Of a stretch of DNA of 64,000 nucleotides, positions 54,545 through 64,000 are shown one piece after another (position 1 is the first letter of the stretch; each line of letters opens with the position of its first letter). The position numbers and the translations under genes were made by a program. The DNA comes from Aquimarina atlantica (GTDB taxonomy: Bacteria; Bacteroidota; Bacteroidia; Flavobacteriales; Flavobacteriaceae): assembly GCF_000626715.1 (NCBI RefSeq), contig NZ_AQRA01000002.1, positions 186,001 through 250,000 of the forward strand, given 5' to 3'. The notes under the pieces are model-generated. The model worked only from the letters and a program-made list of their open reading frames with translations. It searched no databases and was not told the DNA's origin.

Positions 54545-57500
54545 CTATAATTCTACATTCTTTATTCTCCTCCTATACAAAAACACAACCAAAAGTATAA
54601 CTGCTACAGCTCCTAATCCTAAAACCCAATACAGTTGGGTATTGTTATTAAACTGCATTGCTGTAGTATCTCCTACCAAGTAAAACCCTCCCCAATAAAA
54701 AGGTTCTGCCAGGTATTCAAACTCTTTAGAGTTTATATACTGTAGCTTGGCTTGTTGTAAAGCTTTATCTTTTAACATTCCTTCCTTCAAATTAGCATAA
54801 AAGTATTGCATTAAAGCTGGTGTAGTTTCATCAGAAACTGCCCAACTTGTTAGCAATAAACTTTTAGTTCCAGCGTATTGAAAAGCAGTACCTAAACTCA
54901 TAATCCCTTCTCCTTTGGCAATCTTACCTGTTCCTGTATTACAGGCACTAAGTACCGTAAGCTCTGCAGGAATATTTAATGCAAACAATTCGTGAGAGTA
55001 TAGCAGGTTATCTTCAAGGCTATCTTTATTTTTTGTAAAAAAGAGTTTCGAATTTTCAGGTCTTTCGTTATTCACTTCCCCATGTAAAGCCAGATGCAAT
55101 ATATTGTATTGATTTACATTTTTCTTAAAATTAGCTTCTGTTGCTTCAGATCCATAATAGTATTGACCATCGATAATATCAGAAATGGCTTTGATTTCTT
55201 TTCTGGTACCTGGTAGATCTGTTCCAGCACTTCTAAGAATTTTAAAGCTAATTAATGGTTTGGAAATGGTATCTGTTGTATTAGAAAAAGAAAAGGCAAG
55301 ACATTCTTGTTTCAAATCATCTTGCACAGTTGACGTTTGTTGATCAAATAATAAGTTTGTTGAATTCGCATAGGTTATAGCATAGTCTTTGAGTAGAAGA
55401 GCATACTCTTTAGGATGAATGATTGTATTTTCTTCTTCAGAATAGCTATAATCTGTTAATAACAGATCAAAATTAAGATACCATAGGGGTCCGTCGGGGA
55501 TAATAATTAGTCTATTTCCTTGTAATTGATCTTGAATAGGTTCAATCAATGTTTTATACAGTTGACACCCTTCCTTTTGGTATATATTTAAGTTTTTATC
55601 GGTAATGGTTTTTCTAAAAGATACAATGTCTTTTTCTAGTGTAGGTGTTTTTAATTCTTGTACATTAATATTATTCTTAGAAACAGTAAAAGCATAGGTA
55701 ACACTATCTGCCGTAAAAAACTCCAATACAGTAGTTTTATTGTCTAATTGTTGTTGAACTTTTGATACAGTTACAATATCATTTTTATACTTAAGTTTAT
55801 AGTATTTAGGATATTCTTTTTCTAGAACATTTGTTAAAGAATCTTGTCGTCTGTTAATAGTGAATAATTCACTTTCATAATGAGTTATTTTTGAACTGTC
55901 AATTTGTTTTTCAGACTGTTCTTCTATTATTTTTGATTGATAAAAAGAGTTATAATTTCTTAATTTTTTTTCTAAAGCCACTATTTTTTCGGGTAAACCG
56001 GCAAAGTTCTTTGCTTTAGAACTCGTAAGAGATTCTTTTAAGGTATTCGATTTACTTTTTTCTGCGTAATAAAAGGCTTCTTCTAAGGCTTTTGAATCTT
56101 TTTGATTTTTATATACTAGTAATTGAGCAGTGATTGCTCCATGATATACTTCTTTGACTTTTTTAGAAAAAACGATTTTATCTTTATAATTCGTATGAGT
56201 TTTTCGAATGTGATTGATTAATGTATCTGCTTTTTGGTAAGCAACAATAGCATTGTTAAGATTATTGTTTTTATGGCCTTGCTTGTATAAGGCTACATAT
56301 GTTTTGGCTTTACCTTCTGATATTATTAATTGTTTTTTTAAATCAAGGTAATTATTAATAGAATTAAGAATATAAGTGTCATTCGTCTCATTTTTGATAT
56401 TTGCTTTTTCAGCTTGTTCAAAATTCAGTATAGCTCCTTGATATTCTTTAGATTCAAAAAACGTTTGCGCGATGTTAATATAGGATTGTGCAATAAATTT
56501 ATTGGGGCTGGAATATGCTTTTTTACGAATCTTTAAAGATTCCTTAAAATAGTCTATCGCTTTATCATACTTATCTATCTCTCGATTTAAATTACCTAAT
56601 TTGTCTAAAATGGATGTGATTTCGTAATAATCAGTTCCGTATCTGTTTTGATTTATCGATAAGGCTTTCAGATAATATTTGGAGGCATTTTTATAATCTT
56701 TTTTGGCGAGGTTAATATTCCCAATATGAATATACGTTGTTGCAACTTTTGGATGCTTTTCTCCATAGTTGTTTAGGGCAACAGATAGATCTTTATTAAA
56801 TAACTCTAATGCTTTTTGGTATTCTTTTCTTACAAAATGCATTCTTGCAATTCCAAACGAAGCTGTAGCTACCTGATAATGATCTTCTCCAAATTTTTGA
56901 ATAGCTATATCACGTGATTTTTTATAGAATTGCATCGCTTTTTCATAACTTCCTTCCTCAGACAATGCATTTCCGATGCTATTATAAATTTTACCAATAT
57001 TCGCATTTTTCCTTCCTTTATTTAAGTATATTTCTAGTGATTTGTATTGATACTCTAATTTTTTATTGTTAAAACCCATTTTCCCATATAATAAACCTAA
57101 GCTATAGTATGTATTGGCTACATAAATATTTTCTTCTCCAAATAATTCAAGTTCTAATGCTAATGCTTTTTCATAGAAGCGAATAGATAAATCATATTTT
57201 CCAGTATCCTTATATAAAGTTCCAAAATCATAATATAGAAATGCTAGATTTTCACGATTTTCGGCTTTCTTATTGGTGCGAATTTTTAATGCTTTTTTTA
57301 AAAGGCGTTCTGTTTCTTCATACTCTGAAAGATACTGATAAATATCTGCAAGCCTAGAATATAATTTGGCTAATTGGATGTGATTTTCTCCATAAGTTTG
57401 AATATTAATTTCTATTGCTTTTTTATAATAAGATATTGCCTCATGGTACTTTCCTTGATTGTTATACACCAGAGCAATTCTAGAATAAGATTCGGAGGTA

Positions 57501-58111
57501 ATAACATGGTTCTCCCCAAATACTTTAATTCTTATATCCAGGCATTTTTTATAATTTTCTAAAGCTTTTAAAATTAAACCCTGTCTATGGTATAACACCC
57601 CTATTTTATCAAAGGATAGTGCTATACTTTCATGATTTTTAGGAAAAATTTTGTTTCGTATTCGAAAAGCCTTATTAAAATATTCTGCTGCGGTCTTATA
57701 ATCAGATATACTTTGCTCGTAATAATGTCCTATATTATCATATGCATTAGCTTTGTGCTTATTATTACTTTTTAAATATTGATTGCAAATCTTTAGTGCA
57801 TTATTTGCACTTTCTAAAGATTCTTTAAAATCAGACTTGTACTTCTGAATACTGGATATTTTATTATAACAATCAGCTACTTTTCCCCAAACGGTTGCTT
57901 TTTCATAAATAGGTAGTGCTTTATTAAAATATTCGACTGCATTTTTTAAATTTCCTTCTGTAAATAATGAATCCGCCTTTTTAAAGTATTGTGAAGCCAA
58001 TAAAGTATCTTTTTTTACTTGCGCATGAGTAGTATATGGTAGAATCGTGAAAAAAGTAATCCAAAAAAGAAGAACTGAAAAAGTCAATTGTATTTTTTGC
58101 ATGGATAGCAT
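54545..58111 (-). CDS. TPR-CHAT protein with signal peptide and membrane anchor, copy A
   Basis: A 1188-residue protein (ATG 58102 is an alternative). A signal peptide ends near TTHAQ. About twelve tetratricopeptide repeats follow to about residue 650 (units like YHEAISYYKKAIEINIQTYG), then a coiled stretch and a CHAT peptidase domain. The probable catalytic pair is His1010 (LHLALHGE) and Cys1057 (VLSACNTG). One transmembrane helix (about 1160-1178) is followed by a short RRRIKN tail. Topology predicts TPR and CHAT outside the cytoplasm. CHAT proteases usually cut a specific partner when the TPR part is engaged. A paralogue lies directly upstream. Confidence 0.9.
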   Translation of the reverse strand: MLSMQKIQLTFSVLLFWITFFTILPYTTHAQVKKDTLLASQYFKKADSLFTEGNLKNAVEYFNKALPIYEKATVWGKVADCYNKISSIQKYKSDFKESLESANNALKICNQYLKSNNKHKANAYDNIGHYYEQSISDYKTAAEYFNKAFRIRNKIFPKNHESIALSFDKIGVLYHRQGLILKALENYKKCLDIRIKVFGENHVITSESYSRIALVYNNQGKYHEAISYYKKAIEINIQTYGENHIQLAKLYSRLADIYQYLSEYEETERLLKKALKIRTNKKAENRENLAFLYYDFGTLYKDTGKYDLSIRFYEKALALELELFGEENIYVANTYYSLGLLYGKMGFNNKKLEYQYKSLEIYLNKGRKNANIGKIYNSIGNALSEEGSYEKAMQFYKKSRDIAIQKFGEDHYQVATASFGIARMHFVRKEYQKALELFNKDLSVALNNYGEKHPKVATTYIHIGNINLAKKDYKNASKYYLKALSINQNRYGTDYYEITSILDKLGNLNREIDKYDKAIDYFKESLKIRKKAYSSPNKFIAQSYINIAQTFFESKEYQGAILNFEQAEKANIKNETNDTYILNSINNYLDLKKQLIISEGKAKTYVALYKQGHKNNNLNNAIVAYQKADTLINHIRKTHTNYKDKIVFSKKVKEVYHGAITAQLLVYKNQKDSKALEEAFYYAEKSKSNTLKESLTSSKAKNFAGLPEKIVALEKKLRNYNSFYQSKIIEEQSEKQIDSSKITHYESELFTINRRQDSLTNVLEKEYPKYYKLKYKNDIVTVSKVQQQLDNKTTVLEFFTADSVTYAFTVSKNNINVQELKTPTLEKDIVSFRKTITDKNLNIYQKEGCQLYKTLIEPIQDQLQGNRLIIIPDGPLWYLNFDLLLTDYSYSEEENTIIHPKEYALLLKDYAITYANSTNLLFDQQTSTVQDDLKQECLAFSFSNTTDTISKPLISFKILRSAGTDLPGTRKEIKAISDIIDGQYYYGSEATEANFKKNVNQYNILHLALHGEVNNERPENSKLFFTKNKDSLEDNLLYSHELFALNIPAELTVLSACNTGTGKIAKGEGIMSLGTAFQYAGTKSLLLTSWAVSDETTPALMQYFYANLKEGMLKDKALQQAKLQYINSKEFEYLAEPFYWGGFYLVGDTTAMQFNNNTQLYWVLGLGAVAVILLVVFLYRRRIKNVEL

Positions 58112-58281
58112 ATTTAGTTGATGGGTAAATAACCAGAAACGCTAGTGTAGTGGTTATAGTATTGTTATGTTTATTTCCTATGTCCTTTTATATAAAAAAA
58201 TGAATTCGATTGTAAAACACTTAATCATGGATCCCAGTTCCGTTCTTCAACGGGATGACAACTCAAATAATTAAACAAATA

Positions 58282-61200
58282 TCAAGCATTCTTTATTCTC
58301 CTCATATACAAAAACACAACCAAAAGTATAACTGCTACAGCTCCTAATCCTAAAACCCAATACAGTTGTGTATTATTGTTAAACTGCATTGCTGTAGTAT
58401 CTCCTACCAAGTAAAACCCTCCCCAATAAAAAGGATCGGTACGATTGATATTAGCTGTGCTTAGGTATTGTAATTTTGCCTGTTGTAAAGCTTTTCCTTT
58501 ATGCATACCTGCCTTAAGGTTGGTGTAGAAATATTTCATTAACCCTGGTGTGGTTTGATCCGATACCTCCCAGCTGGTGAGTAACAAACTTTTGGTTCCC
58601 GCATACTGAAAAGCAGTTCCCAAACTCATAATCCCTTCTCCTTTGGCAATCTTGCCACTACCGGTATTACAGGCACTAAGCACTGTGAGTTCTGCAGGGA
58701 TATCCAGAGCAAACAACTCATGGCTATAGAGCAGATTATCTTCTATGGTGTCTTTACTCCTGGTAAAATAGAGTTTAGAGTTCTCTGGGCGTTCGTTATC
58801 TACCTCTCCATGTAGTGCCAGGTGTAAGATGTTGTATTGACCTGCATTGCTCTTAAAATTAGCTTCTATAGCCTGTGATCCAAAATAGTATTGCCCATCG
58901 ATGATATCAGAAATGGCTTTAATTTCTTTACGAGTGCCTGGTAGATCATCACCAGCATCTCTTAGAGTGGCCATACTCATTGTATGCATCTCTGTAGTTT
59001 GAGTACTATCTGAAAAAGAAAACGCCAGACATTCTTGTAATGGTTCAGTTGTCAGATCACTTTTAAAAGTGGTAAACAACAGGTTTGCAGAATTGGCATA
59101 AGTAACCGCATATTTCTTAAGCAAATACGATAAGAGAGCTGGATTATTAGAATCGTCTTTTTGAGTGAGTACTAACTCAAAATTAAGATGCCATAGGGGG
59201 CCATCGGGGATTATGATGAGTTGATCCCCGGTTAATTTATCGTTAACCGGTGTTATAAGTGTATTATACAAGGCATATGCTTGTTGTTTATATGCTCCTG
59301 TGTTTTTGGCAATAATACTTTTACGAAATGCCTCAACTTGCTCGGTAAGTTTTGGAGTAGATAGTTCTTGTACACTAATATCATATTTAGAAATTGTAAA
59401 AGCATAAGTGATACTATCTCCTGTAAAAAACTCTAACAAAGTTGTTGTATCATCAAGTTGTTGTTGAATATCTGACACACTTACAATATCGTTTTTATAC
59501 TTTAGCTGATGGTATTTGGGGTAGTTTTTTTCTAAAACCAGGGTTAATGAATCCTGTGTTCGGTTAATATCGAATAGTTTATTCTCATAATAGGTAACTT
59601 TTGAAGTATCGATCTCTTTTTCTGACTGCTCTTCTATGATTTTAGATTGATAAAATGATCTATTGGTTCTTAGTTTTTTTTCTAATATCACTAAGTCGTC
59701 AGGTAATACTCCGAAGTTTTTTGCATTAACATCATTAAGTAATTCTTTTAAGGTATTGGCTTTGCTCTTTTCGGCATAATAAAGAGCTTTCTCCAACAAT
59801 TGTTCGTCTTTTTGGGAAGTGTATAATAATAAATGTGCTGCTATTGCATTTTGATATATTTCTTTTGCTTGCTTTCCAAAATGCACCTTGTCTTGATAAG
59901 TGGCCAAGCTTTGCCGTATATTATACATTACCAAATCTACTTGTTCATAGGTCTGAATAGCATTTTTAAGATCTTTAATATCATTATTTTTAAGATATAA
60001 ATTTGTGTAAGTTTCGGCTTTACCATTTAGAGTAGTTAATAGAACATCTACACCTATATAATCATTAAAAGAGTTTCTATTATTGGGATATTGGGTTTTG
60101 TTTTTAGAATTGGCTTTCTGTGCTTTTGTATAATGATCCAATGCATTTTGATATACTCCAGATTCAAAATAAGTATGTGCTATTTTATTATAAGATTCTG
60201 CAATATATCTATTGTTTTTATCATATAGCCTTTCCTTGATTTTTAAAGATTTCCTAAAATAGTAGAAGGCTTCATCGAAAAGACCCATTTCTTGTTTTAA
60301 AGACCCTATTTTATCCAGAGATTCTGCTATTTCTGGATGATCATTGGTATATGTATTTTGGTATATATTTAAAGCATTTTCATAATACTGTAATGCTTTT
60401 TCATATTGTTTTTCAATAGTGAAAACATCTGCAATGTTACTATATAATTTTGCAATTTTTGGATGATCATTACCTCGATTTTTTATCTCAATATTTAAAG
60501 ACTTATTATAATAATCGAAAGCTCTTTTGTAATCAGCTTTTAATGTATACACAATAGCAATATTGATATAAGCTGTTGCAGTTTGATAATGATCTTCTCC
60601 CATAATTGAGATGGCGATGTCCAAAGATTTTTTAAAATAGTACAATGCTTTTTCGTATGCTCCTTTATCAATTAATGTAGTACCAATACTGTTATATATT
60701 TTACCCAGATTAGGGTGATTTTTTTTCTTTTCAAGATAGGTGTTAAGAGATTTTGTAAGATAATCCATTGCTATATCATAATCTCCTATTTTCTTAAATA
60801 ATAATCCTAAGCTAAAATACGTGTTCGCAACATGAATACTTTTATTGTCAAATAACTCTATATATAATGCTAGTGCTTTTTGATAATAACTCTTAGACAA
60901 ATCATATTTTCCAATATCTTTGTATAGCATTCCTAAAGTGTAATATAAATGTGCTAAGTTTTCACGATTCTCAATATTACTATTCATCCTAATTTTTAGT
61001 GCTTTTTTTAAATGAAATTCAGCTTTTTCATATTTAGCAATATAGATGTATATGTTTCCAAGGCTATAATGAACTCCAGAAGTTTTAATATGGTTCTTGC
61101 CGTAAGTTTGTGTATTAATTTCTAATACTTTAGTATGATTAGATATTGCTTCCTGATATTTACCTTGTCCTTCATATATCATCCCTATTCTATCATAGGA

Positions 61201-61812
61201 TTTTGAAGTGATAATATGGTTTTCTCCAAAAATATTAAGTCTTATTTTTAATGTTTTTTTATAATACTCTAAAGCTTTAGCAATTAACCCTTGCCTATGA
61301 TGTAAAACTCCAATTTTATCATACGACAATGCTATATCTTCATGATTTTTGGGGAAAATTATATTACGAATTTTTAATGCTTTGTGAAAATTCTCAGAGG
61401 CAGTTTTAAAATCTGATACACTTTGTTCATAATAATGGCCAATATTATCATAAGCATGTGCCTTTTCTCTAGTATCTTTTGGTAAATATTGATCACATAT
61501 TTCTAATGCAGTATTAGCATTTTTAAATGATTCTTTAAAATTAGAAGCAAGTTTTTGTATGTGCGATATTTTATTGTAACAACTCGCTACTTTTTCCCAT
61601 AATTTATCCTTTTGATATAATATAAGCGATTTTTTATAGGATTCGATAGAATTTTTATACTTCGCTTCTATCAACAAAGAATCTGCTTTTTTATAATATT
61701 GAGCAGCTAACAAAGTATCATTTGTGACTTGTGCCTGAGTAGTATGTAACAATAGCATACTTAAAATAATAGAAAAAAAGGAGGTTAGAAAAATCGATGC
61801 TAATTTTTTCAT
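58282..61812 (-). CDS. TPR-CHAT protein with signal peptide and membrane anchor, copy B
   Basis: A 1176-residue protein with the same build as copy A: a signal peptide ending in TTQAQ, about twelve TPR units, a CHAT domain with His1001 (LHLALHGE) and Cys1048 (VLSACNTG), and one C-terminal membrane helix followed by MRRIKNA. The CHAT and membrane parts are much more alike between the copies than the TPR parts; the last 150 bp are nearly identical in DNA. Copy A starts 170 bp downstream. The pair could recognise different partners through their TPRs and share one output. Confidence 0.9.
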   Translation of the reverse strand: MKKLASIFLTSFFSIILSMLLLHTTQAQVTNDTLLAAQYYKKADSLLIEAKYKNSIESYKKSLILYQKDKLWEKVASCYNKISHIQKLASNFKESFKNANTALEICDQYLPKDTREKAHAYDNIGHYYEQSVSDFKTASENFHKALKIRNIIFPKNHEDIALSYDKIGVLHHRQGLIAKALEYYKKTLKIRLNIFGENHIITSKSYDRIGMIYEGQGKYQEAISNHTKVLEINTQTYGKNHIKTSGVHYSLGNIYIYIAKYEKAEFHLKKALKIRMNSNIENRENLAHLYYTLGMLYKDIGKYDLSKSYYQKALALYIELFDNKSIHVANTYFSLGLLFKKIGDYDIAMDYLTKSLNTYLEKKKNHPNLGKIYNSIGTTLIDKGAYEKALYYFKKSLDIAISIMGEDHYQTATAYINIAIVYTLKADYKRAFDYYNKSLNIEIKNRGNDHPKIAKLYSNIADVFTIEKQYEKALQYYENALNIYQNTYTNDHPEIAESLDKIGSLKQEMGLFDEAFYYFRKSLKIKERLYDKNNRYIAESYNKIAHTYFESGVYQNALDHYTKAQKANSKNKTQYPNNRNSFNDYIGVDVLLTTLNGKAETYTNLYLKNNDIKDLKNAIQTYEQVDLVMYNIRQSLATYQDKVHFGKQAKEIYQNAIAAHLLLYTSQKDEQLLEKALYYAEKSKANTLKELLNDVNAKNFGVLPDDLVILEKKLRTNRSFYQSKIIEEQSEKEIDTSKVTYYENKLFDINRTQDSLTLVLEKNYPKYHQLKYKNDIVSVSDIQQQLDDTTTLLEFFTGDSITYAFTISKYDISVQELSTPKLTEQVEAFRKSIIAKNTGAYKQQAYALYNTLITPVNDKLTGDQLIIIPDGPLWHLNFELVLTQKDDSNNPALLSYLLKKYAVTYANSANLLFTTFKSDLTTEPLQECLAFSFSDSTQTTEMHTMSMATLRDAGDDLPGTRKEIKAISDIIDGQYYFGSQAIEANFKSNAGQYNILHLALHGEVDNERPENSKLYFTRSKDTIEDNLLYSHELFALDIPAELTVLSACNTGSGKIAKGEGIMSLGTAFQYAGTKSLLLTSWEVSDQTTPGLMKYFYTNLKAGMHKGKALQQAKLQYLSTANINRTDPFYWGGFYLVGDTTAMQFNNNTQLYWVLGLGAVAVILLVVFLYMRRIKNA

Positions 61813-62051
61813 AAGAGAGCTTTAATCAATAAACGTAATTATAGTTTTATATTTTATCACATACATAGTTCTATCTCTTTAAAGAGAAATGTACTGTTCT
61901 AAAAAATAGATCATCCAATAAAAGCATGCTCCTCTTTAGATGATCTTTGGGTAGGATTGACAACAAAGATATAGGTTTATAACGTCTTATTACTTATTTT
62001 TTATTCTTGCTTATCAACAGATTCGATATGAATTTTGTTTAAATACATCAC

Positions 62052-62084
62052 AAAAAAAAACAGCCAACCTAAGGTTAACTGTTT
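62052..62084 (-). terminator. Terminator of the zinc-ribbon gene
   Basis: AAACAG...AACCT and AAGGTT...CTGTTT pair on the minus strand, with a T run (plus-strand A9 at 62052-62060) after it. Confidence 0.75.
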
Positions 62085-62109
62085 ATACTATATCAATGCT
62101 AAATTCTTA

Positions 62110-62790
62110 TTAATTCAATTGTTCTTTTTTAATCTTGGTCATATCTTTTTGCATCAGTTTATCGATTAATGTCTGATACATCCCTTTTGGTAATCCACAA
62201 GCGATAAGATATTCTTTCATAAGGTTCTCTTCTTCTTTCTCGATAGCTCCATCGGCCAATAGTACTACAGCTGCTTGTGCCAAAATATTAATTAGCGCTT
62301 CTGATGATAACTCATTTCGTGCTTCATTAAGAAAATTAAAGACCTGGTTATCCTGGTTGCCTGTAACTTTTACATTTTGATGTATCGCCATTAATTCTTC
62401 CTTCATTTCTGGTAATCCTTCTATAGCATCCATGATTTCGCGTTCTTCTTCTGCAGCAAAATCTCCATCGATAATAGACATATGTGTCATCGAAGCTATA
62501 AGTGCTTTGGCAAATACTAATTTTGCTCGTTTTTGATTCTCGTTAATCTCATCCTGCGAGCGTTGTAAGATCGTTTTTATATTTTCGTTATAAGCACTCT
62601 TGCAGCTATCACATTGATAAAATCGATCTACTACATCCAGTGGAATCATGGGGATAAAAAATAAAGTAAACCATCTGCGATATAGCTTATTTACAAGATT
62701 TCCATTATTACAATTTGGACATGAATTTGATAAAACAGGACTTTCACTCACCGTGTGTTTTAGTCCTCTTGTTCCGAAGATAATAAACAT
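62110..62790 (-). CDS. Zinc-ribbon / TerB-like protein
   Basis: A 226-residue protein. A zinc ribbon near the start (CPNCNNGNL at about 24-32 and CDSCKSAY at about 60-67) encloses a hydrophobic RRWFTLFFIPMIPLD segment. A C-terminal helical TerB-like region (about 95-215) has two similar acidic loops, IIDGDFAAEEEREIM and LADGAIEKEEENLM, which may bind metal. TerB-like domains occur in tellurite and stress-related membrane complexes, but no ter genes are present here. Confidence 0.82.
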   Translation of the reverse strand: MFIIFGTRGLKHTVSESPVLSNSCPNCNNGNLVNKLYRRWFTLFFIPMIPLDVVDRFYQCDSCKSAYNENIKTILQRSQDEINENQKRAKLVFAKALIASMTHMSIIDGDFAAEEEREIMDAIEGLPEMKEELMAIHQNVKVTGNQDNQVFNFLNEARNELSSEALINILAQAAVVLLADGAIEKEEENLMKEYLIACGLPKGMYQTLIDKLMQKDMTKIKKEQLN

Positions 62791-63004
62791 AACTATGTAG
62801 GTATTTAATGATTTAAGGTATTTTAAAGATACTATAATATTCTAAAACACCTAATAATCAAATTACCATCCTTGTATTACCAAACCGTTTATGGTAAAAA
62901 TTAAACCTGGAGAAGCAGAAGAGGTTATGTTTTTTGCCAAAATATTGATTTACACCACCTATGACCCAAATTTACTGGAATATAGAAACAGTTCGTGCTA
63001 TACC

Positions 63005-63511
63005 TTATTCGCTTTTTTTAGCGATACCGCATTTTCTTCGGATAGTTCTTTCGGCGAGGGCTGCGACATTTCTGGCCCGATCCTCAGAGCCTCCGTCTTT
63101 AATAACCTCATTATATACTGTTTTGTTTTCTATAAGACCACGTAGGATACAGGTAAACCCCGGGCTGTCTTTACCTCTATAAGGATTCTTTTTTTTGGGT
63201 TTTGCAATCAACTCCCCGAACAAGCGATCTTTTAATATGTTATCTTTTTGGACTTCTACTACTAACGTATATAGGACATTTTGATCTTCTGGATCCATAT
63301 CATTTACCTTATCCAAGGCATTAGAATATTCATCATTAGTGAAATTAAAATATTCATAGATGTCAAAATAGTTGTTTGCTCCTTTTTCATCCTCCTGCAC
63401 CTCTTCTTCGCTTTGTATTTCTTCTTCATTTTGGTACTCTTCTTCGCTTTCCTGGCTTACTCCTTTGATCACGGATACTAGTAACATTATAAAAATAGGT
63501 AGCCTCTTCAT
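63005..63511 (-). CDS. Small exported protein with acidic repeat
   Basis: A 168-residue protein. The signal peptide ends in KGVSQ (about residue 20). It is followed by an acidic low-complexity repeat (EEEYQNEEEIQSEEEVQEDE), then a soluble domain with two cysteines (FTCILRG and RRKCGIA) near the end. The acidic stretch may bind calcium or cations. I recognise no family. It stands alone, 214 bp downstream of nothing on its strand. Confidence 0.75.
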   Translation of the reverse strand: MKRLPIFIMLLVSVIKGVSQESEEEYQNEEEIQSEEEVQEDEKGANNYFDIYEYFNFTNDEYSNALDKVNDMDPEDQNVLYTLVVEVQKDNILKDRLFGELIAKPKKKNPYRGKDSPGFTCILRGLIENKTVYNEVIKDGGSEDRARNVAALAERTIRRKCGIAKKSE

Positions 63512-63903
63512 TTGTTCTATAGTTTTAAATTAATTTGGGTATAATAAACGTTTGGCAACGTCCTTTTGTTATCTGTTTTTCTTATTTTTATACTTTTATA
63601 ACCCGTTGTGCACTTTGATAAAATCCTCTCAATTCGAGTGGCTTTTTGAAAACTGTTTTAGCTCAAAATGCGTAACGGTTTTTTTATATAAAAACAGTGT
63701 GCTTTTTCATGATATGCATAATTAAGGATTTTATTTTTTGTTTACTAAAATCTATGGCACGCTTTTTGGTTTTTATCAAATAAAATGCCTATTTTGAGGC
63801 AATTTTTAAGGTTATTTTAACAATAAAATAAATTTTATCACGTTCTGATAACCGGTGTAATTAACTTATAAACTATAATACATTATTTTAACACCCAAAC
63901 ATT
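63512..63903. other. Divergent intergenic region
   Basis: A 392 bp AT-rich region between the acidic exported protein and the last gene. Promoters of both must lie here; no repeat or gene was seen. Confidence 0.4.
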
Positions 63904-64000
63904 ATGAAAAAATTATTTCTACTTCTATTTGTGCTAGGCGCAGGATTATCAGTTCAGGCTCAAAACACAGACAATTCTGGACAAGATTGGGCAGAAAGCA
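63904..64000 (+). CDS. Exported protein, 5' end only
   Basis: A signal peptide (MKKLFLLLFVLGAGLSVQAQ) followed by NTDNSGQDWAES; the rest lies outside the window. The protein is exported, but its function cannot be judged. Confidence 0.75.
   Translation, partial: MKKLFLLLFVLGAGLSVQAQNTDNSGQDWAES

Noticed and set aside
58223..58262. Short GC-richer stretch between the CHAT genes resembling part of a palindromic repeat
   Set aside because: The pairing is too imperfect to call as an element from this sequence alone.
54545..61812. TPR-CHAT genes as part of a type III-E CRISPR (craspase) system
   Set aside because: No cas gene or repeat array is present in the window, and both proteins carry signal peptides and membrane anchors.
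62891..63182. Two plus-strand ORFs opposite the acidic exported protein
   Set aside because: They are antisense to most of a gene with a clear signal peptide and show no domain or plausible start context.

Overview
The window is AT-rich chromosomal DNA from a member of the Bacteroidota, almost certainly a marine-type Flavobacteriaceae (Aquimarina-like by overall gene content; the genus is a guess). The signs are the split ATP synthase operon (atpDC alone), a DUF4270 lipoprotein, a TonB-dependent receptor with an N-terminal carboxypeptidase-like domain, signal peptides ending in AQ or SQ, TAnnTTTG-type -7 promoter elements, and the neighbour set glmS / DUF4270 / glycogen-synthase-like / panC / panD / YbhN-like / esterase / radA.

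Left part (1-9759): a peptide secretion island. It holds the end of an HlyD-type adaptor, a C39-peptidase ABC exporter, two paralogous small HTH proteins, a VKOR-thioredoxin fusion, and eight very short genes whose products carry a double-glycine leader (MKNL...EL...I.GG). Most are under 60 residues and easily missed. A ninth peptide lies at 16282-16446. A tenth, cysteine-rich one lies alone on the minus strand at 49266-49430. Four peptide transcription units are preceded by the same palindrome, GTCTCA-N5-TGAGAC, always exactly 10 bp upstream of a -7-like octamer. This looks like one regulon of exported, possibly disulfide-bonded peptides, and it is the most interesting system in the window.

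Middle (9800-33303): recX; a minus-strand block of two S41 protease-like lipoproteins flanking a serine hydrolase, next to a membrane-anchored AraC-type regulator; a JmjC/cupin protein; a biotin region (bioB, a FabF-like ketosynthase, bioA, bioD, a DUF2007 protein, bioF) interrupted by an exported hydrolase and two plus-strand membrane-protein genes; M61 and S9 peptidases; a GNAT acetyltransferase; an alpha/beta hydrolase; and a LytTR regulator with membrane helices.

Right part (33383-64000): atpDC; a sterol-desaturase-like protein; an SGNH lipoprotein with a TonB-dependent receptor; glmS to radA housekeeping synteny; an aldo/keto reductase; small exported and hypothetical genes; two tandem 1.2-kDa-residue-class TPR-CHAT proteins with signal peptides and C-terminal membrane anchors; and a zinc-ribbon/TerB-like protein. 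The last gene is cut by the window edge. No rRNA, tRNA, CRISPR array or insertion sequence was recognised.
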